Below are positions 44,474-52,176 of a stretch of 64,000 nt of DNA, one piece after another; the first letter of the stretch is position 1; the number at the start of each line of letters is the position of its first letter. Both the position numbers and the translations under genes were made by a program. The notes below the pieces were generated by a model. The model searched no databases. It was not told the DNA's origin and saw nothing but the letters and a program-made list of their open reading frames with translations. This DNA comes from CAWIKY01 sp963836905 (lineage in GTDB: Bacteria; Pseudomonadota; Alphaproteobacteria; Caulobacterales; Hyphomonadaceae), in contig CAWIKY010000006.1 of assembly GCA_963836905.1 (NCBI GenBank), forward strand, positions 124,001 to 188,000, read 5' to 3'.

Positions 44474-46012
44474 TTACGGGATGCGCTGCAGGACGCCGAC
44501 GGCTGTCTTCATCAGCTTGCCGAACACTTTCGGACGAAAATAGTCGCTTGCTGTACGCTTCACGATCTCTGCGCGGGTCGGGTAGGGCGAAATGAAATTG
44601 GTCAGTGACCGCATCTTCTGCCCGTTCGACATGCCGTAGCCGATGATCTGAATGATATCGCCCGCGCCCTCGCCGACAATGCTTGCGCCGAGGATCTCAT
44701 CCCCCTTGCCGACGAATATCTTGCAGCCTCCGGTGATGTCGCGTTCGGCCTGGGCGCGGTCATTCTCCATGAAACTGAAGGCCGCCACGGTAACATCATC
44801 CCCGTGTTTTTCGCGCGCTTCCGCTTCGGTAAGCCCGACTTGCGCCAGTTCGGGCTCAATGTAGGTCACGGCGGGCACGGGAAGCTTGTCTGCCTTCGTG
44901 CGCAGCTTCATCAATGCGGCCTGAACGAACACGCTGGCATGCCAGCCTGCCATGTGGGTGAACTGCTCTCGGCCCGCCGCATCACCAACAGCCCAAACCC
45001 GCGAATTGGACACTGATTTCAGATTGTCTTTCGTGGCGATGCCGGTCTTCGTGCGTTCGACGTTTCCGGCGTCCAGGGCAAGCCCGTCCAGCACGGCCTT
45101 GCGGCCAAGCGCAACAAGCAGATGCGAACCGTGGATCGTCTCTTCCGTGCCATCCGATTTGGCGACCACCATGATGCCATTGTCGGTATTGCTGGCCCTG
45201 ACCGCTTCATGACCTTCCAGAACGCGGACGCCCTCATCGCGAAGCCGGGACAGTGCCACATTGGCGTGCTCCGGATCGGCTTTGCCGAGCGCTGTCTCTT
45301 TCTCGATCACCGTCACGTCCGAGCCGAGCCTGCGAAAGGCCTGCGCCATCTCGATGCCAATCGGACCACCACCCAGAATGACCAGATGGGCGGGCAGCAC
45401 CTCGATATCGAAAAGGGTTTCGTTGGTATGGTATGCCGTCTCGTCCAGTCCGGGGATGGGCGGCACCAGAGCCGTTGACCCTGTAGCGATGACAATCCGG
45501 CGCGCCTCGACTGACGCGGAAGCCGAATGCAGCGTTTTTTCATCCGAGAACCGGGCGTGTTCGCGAATGACGGTAACGCCCATTCCCTCAAATCGCTCGA
45601 CACTGTCTACCGGGGCGATGTTGGTGATGGCTGTCTTTACATGCGCCTTGACGGCCTGCCAGTCGACGCCAGGATCTGCAGGGGTCAGTCCCCATGTCGC
45701 GGCTTCGCGGAAGACCTGCGCCTTGCGTGCGGCCGTCAGCAGCGCTTTGGAGGGGACGCAGCCATAGTTGAGACAATCGCCGCCCATCTCGCCCTTCTCG
45801 AAGAGCACGACATCCAGCCCCAGCATGGCGGCACCTGCGGCAACTGAAAGTCCGCCCGAGCCTGCGCCGATAACGGCAATATCTGTCTTCAGTTTGCGGT
45901 GCGGCGTTGCGCCAACCGAATGCGGGGCGGGTTCGGTGGAAACAGTGTCCGAGGACTGGTGCCCCTCTATCGGGGAGCGGGCATTGCGGGCGGCTGTGTG
46001 CGGCTTTTCCAT
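44474..46012 (-). CDS. MerA-like FAD-dependent pyridine nucleotide-disulfide oxidoreductase
   Basis: A 512-residue class I flavoprotein. After a 40-residue flexible start it has DIAVIGAGSGGLSVAAGAAM, the redox-active disulfide GGDCLNYGCVPSKALL, LVILGGGPIGIEMAQAFRRLG (NAD), VGDAAG and the C-terminal interface IHPYPT-like FISPYPTRAEIVKR. It resembles mercuric reductase and dihydrolipoamide dehydrogenase but has no N-terminal HMA domain and no C-terminal Cys pair, so it likely does not reduce mercury. It ends a DUF547-VTT-oxidoreductase operon; the final YFRPKVFGKLMKTAVGVLQR is basic. Confidence 0.9.
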   Translation of the reverse strand: MEKPHTAARNARSPIEGHQSSDTVSTEPAPHSVGATPHRKLKTDIAVIGAGSGGLSVAAGAAMLGLDVVLFEKGEMGGDCLNYGCVPSKALLTAARKAQVFREAATWGLTPADPGVDWQAVKAHVKTAITNIAPVDSVERFEGMGVTVIREHARFSDEKTLHSASASVEARRIVIATGSTALVPPIPGLDETAYHTNETLFDIEVLPAHLVILGGGPIGIEMAQAFRRLGSDVTVIEKETALGKADPEHANVALSRLRDEGVRVLEGHEAVRASNTDNGIMVVAKSDGTEETIHGSHLLVALGRKAVLDGLALDAGNVERTKTGIATKDNLKSVSNSRVWAVGDAAGREQFTHMAGWHASVFVQAALMKLRTKADKLPVPAVTYIEPELAQVGLTEAEAREKHGDDVTVAAFSFMENDRAQAERDITGGCKIFVGKGDEILGASIVGEGAGDIIQIIGYGMSNGQKMRSLTNFISPYPTRAEIVKRTASDYFRPKVFGKLMKTAVGVLQRIP

Positions 46013-46013
46013 A

Positions 46014-46784
46014 TCAGGAGACCTCTTCGAGTTTCTTGGCCTTGCCGCTCAGGCGTTTGTAGGCAACCGGGATCAGGGAAACGACGAACAAGGCGATAAA
46101 GGCCGGCGCAAGCTTCAGCGCAAATGTGCCGAGGTCGGGCTCCTCTCCCGCATCGAGCGCCGCGCCGAGGCCCGAACCGATCCATGTATAGGCCAGCACG
46201 CCGGGAATGATGCCAAGCGCCGTGGTGAGCAGATAATTGCGATACTTCGCCCCCAGAAGCGCCGGGGCAATGTTTGCAATGGGAAACGGCATGGCCGGGA
46301 CAAAGCGCATGGCGAACATGTAGCTCACCTCATCATCCTTGAAGCCTTTCTCCAGCTTTCTGACCCATGACCCTGCAAGATCGGAAAGGGCTTTTCCCAG
46401 TGAGGTCTTTGCCGCAAGAAACAGCCCGCTCGCACCTAGGGTCGCACCGATGATGGTCGCGGGCGTTCCACCAAACAGTCCGAACAGGAACCCGCCCGCT
46501 ATCGTGATCCAGAGCGCACCGGGCACCATGAAGAGCGTGGCGAGCGCGTAAATCACGATATAGGCGAGAAATGCGAGCACCAGATTGGCCTCCACAAAGC
46601 CTTTCAGCTCTTCGCGCCGTTCCTTCAGCGTGTCGAAGGACAACACATCGAACAGGCCGAAATACCAGGCAAGCCCGAGACCTGCCAGTATGATATAAAA
46701 GGGCCAGAGCCGGATATAGATCGGCGTCTTGTCGGAGGCGTCTGCAGAGGCATCGGTGCTCTCGCCGGGGTCAGTCGCCGCCAT
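46014..46784 (-). CDS. TVP38/TMEM64 (VTT/SNARE-associated, DedA-like) membrane protein
   Basis: A 256-residue membrane protein with six hydrophobic segments. The core FMVPGALWITIAGGFLFGLFGGTPATIIGATLGA and RFVPAMPFPIANIAPALLG is the VTT domain motif (cited here in parts), linked to lipid scrambling in other members. The start overlaps the DUF547 gene stop by one base (TGATG) and the stop lies directly before the MerA-like gene. Confidence 0.88.
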   Translation of the reverse strand: MAATDPGESTDASADASDKTPIYIRLWPFYIILAGLGLAWYFGLFDVLSFDTLKERREELKGFVEANLVLAFLAYIVIYALATLFMVPGALWITIAGGFLFGLFGGTPATIIGATLGASGLFLAAKTSLGKALSDLAGSWVRKLEKGFKDDEVSYMFAMRFVPAMPFPIANIAPALLGAKYRNYLLTTALGIIPGVLAYTWIGSGLGAALDAGEEPDLGTFALKLAPAFIALFVVSLIPVAYKRLSGKAKKLEEVS

Positions 46785-47644
46785 CAGTCATTGCCCCGCT
46801 CGGACACCTTGGCCACGCTGTTGAGCGACCAGTCATACTCGAAATCGGCAATATCTCTCTTGCCGTCCAGCGTCTCTTTCAAAACCGGAGCGGCATATTT
46901 GCGCAGATGATCAATGATGCCACGCTCGCTGCCGCCGAAATCCTCGTCATACCATTTGTAGATCCTGGATACCTGCAGTTTGCCATCGCTGCGAACGGTT
47001 ACGCCGCGCGGATGATTGACATACGCAATGGCAGCAGCGTTGAGGTCTTCGTCGAGCGTAGCACCCTCCCAGGCTGTCTTCTGGATGTCGGGGCAGCCGA
47101 TCGAGGCACAGTTTACCGCGTAGTGCACACGCGCATCATCCCATTTCTCGCGCATGATCCCGTGCTCGATATCGTCCAGCGAAAGCTTTTCGCCCTCAAC
47201 CTCGACGAGTTCCTTCTTCCACGGTCCGATGGAAAACAGGTTCGGCTTGATCTGCCGTATCGAGCTGACCGGATAATTGTCGATGATGAGTTGGACGGTC
47301 AGGGCATTATAGAGATTGGCCCAGGCGGCGAACTGCTCGTCGCGCGGCAGCTCCGAGATCGCCGATCGGGACAGCGTATCGATATAGGCATTGAGAGCGG
47401 CAAGGTCTTCGGGGTTTCCCTGCAGGGCGGAATAATGAAACCGGTTCACACCATCCGCGCCGTCTTTCACGTAGCGGCCGAGCAATTCATTCCACACCGA
47501 ATGCTGTTTCTCGGAGGGCGAGGCGACATCAGTGGCGGCTGGCGGTTCTGTGTTCTGGGCAGCGGCGGCCAATGGGGTCATGCAGAGAAGTCCTGTAGCA
47601 AGGGCAACTAGGCCTGTGGACGGTCGGAACGGCGGTCTGGTCAT
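46784..47644 (-). CDS. DUF547 domain exported protein
   Basis: A 286-residue protein with a signal peptide (LVALATGLLCMTPLAAAAQ). The body has FHYSALQGNPEDLAALNAYI, QFAAWANLYNALTVQLIIDN, RVHYAVNCASIGCPDI and FEYDWSLNSV, the DUF547 pattern with a conserved Cys pair region reminiscent of a papain-like core. It is first in the operon with the VTT and MerA-like genes, a grouping also seen in other proteobacteria. Start at 47644 is preferred over upstream candidates. Confidence 0.87.
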   Translation of the reverse strand: MTRPPFRPSTGLVALATGLLCMTPLAAAAQNTEPPAATDVASPSEKQHSVWNELLGRYVKDGADGVNRFHYSALQGNPEDLAALNAYIDTLSRSAISELPRDEQFAAWANLYNALTVQLIIDNYPVSSIRQIKPNLFSIGPWKKELVEVEGEKLSLDDIEHGIMREKWDDARVHYAVNCASIGCPDIQKTAWEGATLDEDLNAAAIAYVNHPRGVTVRSDGKLQVSRIYKWYDEDFGGSERGIIDHLRKYAAPVLKETLDGKRDIADFEYDWSLNSVAKVSERGND

Positions 47645-47853
47645 GTGATGCATCCTTATGGACTGTTCGTGAGACGTATATAGACATCTAAACTCGCAGA
47701 TCGGCGTCACGTTCTCTCCCGCCGGGTCACTACCGCGTGATCTGGGCTGAGAGCGGTTAGAGAAATCAACTGCCCGAAGGCGTCAGACTTGGCTTGACGA
47801 AGCTGCTCCGGACCGGTAGGTACCGCGCCTTTCAAGGATAAGGGGCGTGAGCC

Positions 47854-47988
47854 GTGAAACGCACATTCCAGCCAAGCCGTCTCAAGCGCGCCCGGTCGCA
47901 CGGGTTCCGCAAGCGCATGGCGACAAAGAACGGACGCAAGGTTCTGGCATGCCGCCGGGCCAAGGGTCGCAAGCGTCTGGCCTGCTAG
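47854..47988 (+). CDS. rpmH: 50S ribosomal protein L34
   Basis: A 44-residue protein starting with GTG at 47854: KRTFQPSRLKRARSHGFRKR, then a short basic tail RKRLAC. This is the full-length universal L34. It is read in a different frame from the overlapping rnpA frame. The GTG start is fixed by the conserved MKRT(F/Y)QPS beginning. No other start exists. Confidence 0.97.
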   Translation: MKRTFQPSRLKRARSHGFRKRMATKNGRKVLACRRAKGRKRLAC

Positions 47989-48344
47989 GCACAGACAAAA
48001 AGGCACTGCGCCGTTTGTCGCGCAGGCCAGAGTTTTTGCAAGCCGCCCGTGGGTTAACTGCCCGCAGGCGGCTTCTTGTCGTTCAGGCTGCGCCGCGCGG
48101 CGATGAAAGTGCCCATATCGGCGAAGGCTTTACTGCAACCAAGAAGGTTGGCAATGCGGTTGTGCGCAATCGCGCGAAGCGGCGACTGCGTGAGGTCTCG
48201 CGCACGCTCCTTCCGGATTTGGGGCTGGCCGGACACGACTATGTCTTCATTGCGCGACAGGAGACCGGCAATGCGCCCTGGGCGCGCCTGCTGCGGGAGA
48301 GCGAAACCGTTCTGAAGGAGCTGGCGGAAAAGCTGCGCGGTTAG
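47949..48344 (+). CDS. rnpA: Ribonuclease P protein component
   Basis: The RnpA fold starts at KALRRLSRRPEFLQAARG, with GFTATKKVGNAVVRNRAKRRLRE (the RNR motif) and a C-terminal AGHDYVFIARQET. It binds RNase P RNA to mature tRNA 5' ends. No ATG or GTG exists between the rpmH stop (47988) and the conserved start of the fold; only CTG (48006) and TTG (48015). The ATG at 47949 lies inside rpmH, and a GTG at 47847 lies 7 nt before the rpmH start. I use 47949 (131 residues), but the true start needs proof. Confidence 0.88.
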   Translation: MPPGQGSQASGLLGTDKKALRRLSRRPEFLQAARGLTARRRLLVVQAAPRGDESAHIGEGFTATKKVGNAVVRNRAKRRLREVSRTLLPDLGLAGHDYVFIARQETGNAPWARLLRESETVLKELAEKLRG

Positions 48345-48446
48345 GTGTGACCGGTTTCTGAGCCCTTGTCAGACCTGAATGTGCCGTCGATCCCCCTGAA
48401 GTGGAAACGGCAAGTCATGCTGGGTTCTGAAAGCTGAGGTCTCGAA

Positions 48447-48482
48447 GATCGCCACTCCACGCCTCCGAGCGTGGAGTCCAGT
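48447..48482 (+). repeat. Left palindromic repeat flanking the GIY-YIG gene
   Basis: CGCCACTCCACG-CCTCCGAG-CGTGGAGTCCAGTCAGA: arms ACTCCACG/CGTGGAGT are perfect. It lies directly after rnpA and before the GIY-YIG stop. An inverted relative lies at 48799-48836. Confidence 0.72.
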
Positions 48483-48487
48483 CAGAC

Positions 48488-48784
48488 TTATAGCCAAGTC
48501 TGTGAAAGGTCGTTCCAGTCGGGATTTGTTTGCTCAATCAACTCCAGTTTCCTGCGCCGGGAAATGGCTTTGATACGACGTTCCCGATGGAGGGCTGCTT
48601 CCATCGTTTCGCAGCGTTCGGCATAAACCAGGATGTTGCAATGATATTTCCGCGTAAACACACTGCCTTGACCGGACTTGTGTTGTTCGATCCGCGCTGG
48701 AAGATCGGAAGTTGATCCAGTATAGATCGCGCCATTGCGGAAGTTTGCCATGATGTAGACCGCAATCAGATCGAAGCGCGCCAT
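48488..48784 (-). CDS. GIY-YIG family endonuclease-like protein (UPF0213-type)
   Basis: A 98-residue single-domain GIY-YIG protein: IAVYIMANFRNGAIYTGSTS holds the YI(M)/YTG versions of the two motifs, with LPARIEQHK (Arg), ALHRERRIKAISRRRKLELI (Glu) and NPDWNDL (Asn). These residues form the nuclease site of GIY-YIG enzymes. It is flanked on both sides by inverted copies of one palindrome family and sits in the gap after rnpA, so it may be a small mobile unit. Role unknown. Confidence 0.87.
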   Translation of the reverse strand: MARFDLIAVYIMANFRNGAIYTGSTSDLPARIEQHKSGQGSVFTRKYHCNILVYAERCETMEAALHRERRIKAISRRRKLELIEQTNPDWNDLSQTWL

Positions 48785-48798
48785 TAATCAAATTCCGT

Positions 48799-48836
48799 TC
48801 TAACTGGACCCCACGGGTAAACCGTGGGGTGGCGTT
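48799..48836 (-). repeat. Right palindromic repeat flanking the GIY-YIG gene (inverted)
   Basis: Read on the minus strand: CGCCACCCCACGG-TTTAC-CCGTGGGGTCCAGTTAGA. It matches the left copy in its flanks (CGCCAC...GTCCAGT(C/T)AGA) but differs in the stem, where a T-A pair of the left copy is C-G here, so the hairpin is kept by compensating change. Confidence 0.72.
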
Positions 48837-48956
48837 TCGTACCCAATCACAGCCGCCCAAACTGCTCCGCCAATTTGGCAGTAGACCATAACACAAACAA
48901 AAACGGCGCGCCGGTAAGGGCGCGCCGCGGGTGTTGGAAAACGTGAAAGCCTAAGC

Positions 48957-49430
48957 TCAGGCGACTTTGCGTTCGCCCTCGATCACATTTGCTCTGGAGC
49001 CGGACGATGCGCCGATCGAGATCGTGCGCGGCTTCATGGCTTCGGGAAGTTCGCGAACCAGTTTCACCTGCAACAGACCGTTCTTCAGGTCAGCCGAGGT
49101 CACGACCACGTGATCGGCAAGCTGGAAGCGACGGATAAAGCTGCGCTCGGCTATGCCGCGATGCAGGAAGTTGCGGCCTTCGCCGTCTTCGTTCGCGGCG
49201 ATCTTGCCGGTGATGGTCAGCTGGTTTTCGCGGGTCTCGATCTGCAGATCGTCTTCGCCGAAACCTGCAACGGCCAGATCGATGCTGAAGCTGTCTTCGC
49301 CGGTTTTCTCGATATTATACGGGGGGTAGCCCTGCGTCCCGTCGAGCCGGCTGGCGGTATCGATCATGGTTGCGAGACGGTCGAAGCCGACAAGCGTCCG
49401 CGAAAGGGGTGTGAAATCGTAGTTTGACAT
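48957..49430 (-). CDS. Hsp20 / small heat-shock protein (IbpA-like)
   Basis: A 157-residue small chaperone. FDRLATMIDTASRLDGTQGYPPYNIEKTGE leads into the alpha-crystallin domain: FSIDLAVAGFGEDDLQIETRENQLTITGK and IAERSFIRRFQLADHVVVTSADLKNGLLQVKLVRE (both cited in part), ending EAMKPRTISI. Hsp20 holds unfolding proteins during heat stress. A sigma-32-like promoter and a four-hairpin ROSE-like leader lie upstream, so control by temperature is likely. Confidence 0.93.
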   Translation of the reverse strand: MSNYDFTPLSRTLVGFDRLATMIDTASRLDGTQGYPPYNIEKTGEDSFSIDLAVAGFGEDDLQIETRENQLTITGKIAANEDGEGRNFLHRGIAERSFIRRFQLADHVVVTSADLKNGLLQVKLVRELPEAMKPRTISIGASSGSRANVIEGERKVA

Positions 49431-49438
49431 CTGTTCAG

Positions 49439-49546
49439 TCCTTTTAAAGCAACATGAGACGGGCAGCATGCCCGCCGGTCCTTGATGATCGGTGCCCCGC
49501 AAAACGGCCGCACCGTATGTCGAAGCCTGCTAGCAGCGCCTCGACA
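49439..49546 (-). promoter_or_regulatory. ROSE-like RNA thermometer in the hsp20 leader
   Basis: On the minus strand the leader folds into four hairpins: 49546-49518 (TGTCGA...TCGACA), 49514-49491 (GGTGC...GCACC), 49474-49460 (CGGGCA-TGC-TGCCCG) and, nearest the start, TTGCTTTAAAAGGA (49452-49439). In the last, TTGCT faces the ribosome site AAGGA, with the G facing G expected in ROSE elements. ROSE RNAs are common before small heat-shock genes in alphaproteobacteria and melt on heating to free the ribosome site. Confidence 0.68.
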
Positions 49547-49551
49547 ACGCG

Positions 49552-49580
49552 AATGTGGGGTGCCAATAAATGACCGCAAG
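49552..49580 (-). promoter_or_regulatory. Sigma-32-like heat-shock promoter of hsp20
   Basis: CTTGCGG (49580-49574) and CCCCACATT (49560-49552) on the minus strand match CTTGAAA and CCCCATNT with a 13-bp gap. The predicted start lies near 49546, exactly where the first leader hairpin begins. It overlaps the region upstream of the divergent lipoprotein gene. Confidence 0.55.
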
Positions 49581-49617
49581 AGAAAAAATGCGTCCTGGAA
49601 TTCAACGAGGAATCTTC

Positions 49618-50535
49618 ATGAAAACATCATTGCTTCTGGCCGGAACGGCCGCGCTCGCCCTGACACTTGCTGCCTGCGGCGGACCGGACAATGAGCCGCC
49701 CATCGATCCGCTGCCCACGCCGGAAACGTCTGAGACGGCAGCAGAAACGCCTGCGATGGAAACCACCGAGACCCTGGATCCGATGGAAGTCGCATTGGCG
49801 GGAGACTGGCGCTCGGAGGAGTCCAAGGCCCGCGATGACTGGCGCAACCCTGCCGAAACCCTCGCTTTCCTTGGCGTCGAGCCGGATGACACCGTTGTCG
49901 AGATCTGGCCGGGCGGCGGCTGGTATACGGAAATTCTCGCACCGATGCTGAAAGACAATGGCACGTATATCGCCGCCAACTTCGATCCGGCCGCAAACGA
50001 CTTCACGAAGAACGCTGTCGAGAACTTTCGCAACAAATACATGGACAAGCCCGAAACCTTCGGCGATGTGCAATTGACGGTCTTCTCCGCAGGCGATGCG
50101 AAGATAGCGCCGGACGGAAGCGCGGATGCCGTGCTGACGTTCCGTAATGTCCATAACTGGATGTCGAGCGGATTTGCCGAAGAGGCCTTTGCCGACATGT
50201 ATGCGGCGCTGAAACCCGGCGGCACGCTCGGCGTGATCGAGCACCGTCTGCCGTCTTCCATGGAGCAGGATCCGCAGGCCATTTCGGGTTATGTACATGA
50301 GGATCTGGTGCGCCAGCTGGCGAGCGAAGCCGGTTTCGAGTTTGTCGAAGCAAGCGAGATCAACGCCAATCCGGCTGACACCGCAGACCATCCGTTCGGT
50401 GTCTGGACACTGCCGCCAACCCTGCGCAGTGCGGAACGCGGGCAAGAGCCCGATCCGGCTTTCGACACGGCCAAATACGAGGCGATTGGCGAGAGTGACC
50501 GGATGACGCTCAAGTTCCGCAAACCCGAGGCCTAG
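49618..50535 (+). CDS. Lipoprotein-type class I SAM-methyltransferase-fold protein (COG4798-like)
   Basis: A 305-residue protein. A lipoprotein signal (LLLAGTAALALTLAAC, lipobox LAAC) and a Pro/Thr/Glu linker precede a Rossmann-like domain: RNPAETLAFLGVEPDDTVVEIWPGGGWYTEILAP (motif I in WPGGGW form) and DAVLTFRNVHNWM, MYAALKPGGTLGVIEHR. The fold is that of class I methyltransferases, but with an exported lipoprotein no SAM would be at hand, so activity outside the cytoplasm is puzzling. The ATG at 49618 has GAGGAA before it. Confidence 0.85.
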   Translation: MKTSLLLAGTAALALTLAACGGPDNEPPIDPLPTPETSETAAETPAMETTETLDPMEVALAGDWRSEESKARDDWRNPAETLAFLGVEPDDTVVEIWPGGGWYTEILAPMLKDNGTYIAANFDPAANDFTKNAVENFRNKYMDKPETFGDVQLTVFSAGDAKIAPDGSADAVLTFRNVHNWMSSGFAEEAFADMYAALKPGGTLGVIEHRLPSSMEQDPQAISGYVHEDLVRQLASEAGFEFVEASEINANPADTADHPFGVWTLPPTLRSAERGQEPDPAFDTAKYEAIGESDRMTLKFRKPEA

Positions 50536-50648
50536 ACCTTTTTGCCCGATGTCCCGTTCGCCGCCCCTTCGCAGGCGGTGGACGGGACGCGGCTGGCAGA
50601 TCAGCGCGGGTGCTTGCCTAAAGCGCCTCGGCGTTTCAGATAGCGTTC

Positions 50649-51377
50649 ATGCTGTCGACCTTTGCCAATCCCCACAAATTCATGTCCGTTTCGGCGCGCA
50701 TTCTGCCTGTGATGACTGTTGCCGGGCTGATCGTGACGCTTGCCGCCTTGGCCTGGGGGCTGATGTTTGCGCCCCCGGAACGCTATCAGGGTGAGACGGC
50801 GCGCATCCTGTTCGTGCACGTGCCGGCTGCATGGCTGTCGCTGGCGGGCTATTCAGCGCTGGCGGTCTCCAGTCTTGTCTATCTCATATGGAAGCATGCG
50901 CTGGCCGATATCGCCGCCCGGGCAACTGCGCTTCCTGTTGCTGCGGCTGCCTTGATCTGTCTGTTGACAGGGTCGCTCTGGGGGCGTCCGACCTGGGGCA
51001 CCTACTGGGTCTGGGACGCGCGGCTGACGTCCATGCTGGTGCAATTCCTGCTTGTCGTCGGCTATATCTCGCTACGCAGTGCCATGAAGGAAAGCCCGGC
51101 GCAGGCGCGTCTGGCGGCCATTCTGGCGCTTGTCGGCTTCGTCAATCTGCCGATCATCAAGTTTTCCGTCGATTGGTGGAACACGCTACATCAGGAAGCG
51201 AGTGTCTTCCGGCTCGACGGGCCCAGCATGTCGGCTGATTATCTCTATCCGCTGCTTGTCGCCGCGATCGGGGCAAGCCTTCTCTTCGGGGCGCTTGTCA
51301 TTACGGTCATGCGGGCGCGCATTCTGGAACGGCGGGCGGAGCTTATTCTGATACGCCTTATGGGAGAGGCGCGTTGA
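50649..51377 (+). CDS. ccmC: Heme exporter protein CcmC
   Basis: A 242-residue, six-helix protein of cytochrome c maturation that passes heme to CcmE. ILFVHVPAAWLSLAGYSAL holds a conserved His, WGRPTWGTYWVWDARLTSM is the tryptophan-rich WWD motif, and NLPIIKFSVDWWNTLHQEAS holds the second His. ccmD follows with overlap; ccmA and ccmB are not present upstream here. Confidence 0.94.
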   Translation: MLSTFANPHKFMSVSARILPVMTVAGLIVTLAALAWGLMFAPPERYQGETARILFVHVPAAWLSLAGYSALAVSSLVYLIWKHALADIAARATALPVAAAALICLLTGSLWGRPTWGTYWVWDARLTSMLVQFLLVVGYISLRSAMKESPAQARLAAILALVGFVNLPIIKFSVDWWNTLHQEASVFRLDGPSMSADYLYPLLVAAIGASLLFGALVITVMRARILERRAELILIRLMGEAR

Positions 51378-51523
51378 CCGGCATTCTGGAAGGCGGGCAG
51401 GCGTTCGTCGCGCTCGCCTATGGCGTCACCGGCGTCATCATGCTTGCGCTTGCGCTGAACGGATGGCTGCGGCTGGCCCGTGCGCGAAAGCGCCTCCGCG
51501 CACTTGAGGACGAGACGCGATAG
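51374..51523 (+). CDS. ccmD: Heme exporter protein CcmD
   Basis: A 49-residue protein starting with TTG at 51374 and overlapping the ccmC stop by four bases (TTGA). One hydrophobic segment (FVALAYGVTGVIMLALALNG) is followed by a basic tail (RLARARKRLRAL), exactly the CcmD layout. CcmD helps release heme-loaded CcmE. Confidence 0.88.
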   Translation: MTGILEGGQAFVALAYGVTGVIMLALALNGWLRLARARKRLRALEDETR

Positions 51524-51792
51524 CACGGTTTTCTCCCCCTGATTTATCGGGGGAGTACGGGCGACGCCGGGGAGGGGGAAGGGCTTCGGAAAAACCCCAT
51601 CCTCACCCTCGATCCCTCTCCTTCCCTACGGAAAGAGAGGGAGGCGCACGATGCATGGGTACAGCGCAAAGGCCCCTCTCCTTTTCAAGGAGAGGGGTTG
51701 GGGTGAGGTTTTATTTGGGAGGCTGTCTTGCAATAAGTCGATTTTAAATTTTAGATACACTACATTTAGAATGGGAGAATAGATTAAGTTAT
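51524..51792. repeat. Intergenic repeat cluster after ccmD, then an AT-rich stretch
   Basis: Contains a CCCCCTGAT/ATCGGGGG hairpin (51536-51554), a CCCTCTCC...GGAAAGAGAGGG palindrome (51612-51642) and a CCCCTCTCCTTTTCAAGGAGAGGGG palindrome (51663-51687), all members of the dispersed repeat set. From about 51718 the sequence turns AT-rich (attttaaattttagatacac). No gene seen. Confidence 0.65.
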
Positions 51793-52176
51793 CTAGCAGA
51801 CTAGACGGTCTGGAATTCTCCACTCTTCGATCGTCCATTCTGAATTTTCGCTGCCTTCAGCAATTAACGTGATCAAACATCCCCTTGATGAGTAAACCTG
51901 TGCTGGCGTCAGCACTGTTTTTATAGTCGTCGATCCATCGTAATTCGAAGTCATATTGGAGGTTGCATTTCCAGGCGCAACGAAGTTGCCGCCGCCCCAG
52001 TAAAATTGGAAGGCACGTCTCCCATCCGTAAGATCAAATACATTTTCGGGAGGCCCAAGCTTGAAATAGGCTTCCTCTATTGATTGACCAACGAACTTCT
52101 CTGCGGTTGACGAAGCGCAGCCGACGACCGCTATGAGCCCGCACGCTAACAAAACTTGGACGATGAGACGTCTCAC
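51793..52176 (-). CDS. Small lipoprotein of unknown function (SmpA/OmlA-like outline)
   Basis: A 127-residue protein starting with GTG at 52176, fixed by a perfect AGGAGG five bases upstream. A lipoprotein signal (LIVQVLLACGLIAVVGCASS, lipobox VVGC) is followed by SIEEAYFKLGPPENVFDLTD and FQFYWGGG, faintly recalling the SmpA/OmlA-type fold (two helices then sheet). No clear relative is recognised. Its DNA is more AT-rich than the neighbours, as is the adjoining gap, so it may be acquired. Confidence 0.75.
   Translation of the reverse strand: MRRLIVQVLLACGLIAVVGCASSTAEKFVGQSIEEAYFKLGPPENVFDLTDGRRAFQFYWGGGNFVAPGNATSNMTSNYDGSTTIKTVLTPAQVYSSRGCLITLIAEGSENSEWTIEEWRIPDRLVC

Noticed and set aside
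44474..46012. True mercuric reductase
   Set aside because: No HMA domain, no C-terminal Cys pair and no other mer genes are present.
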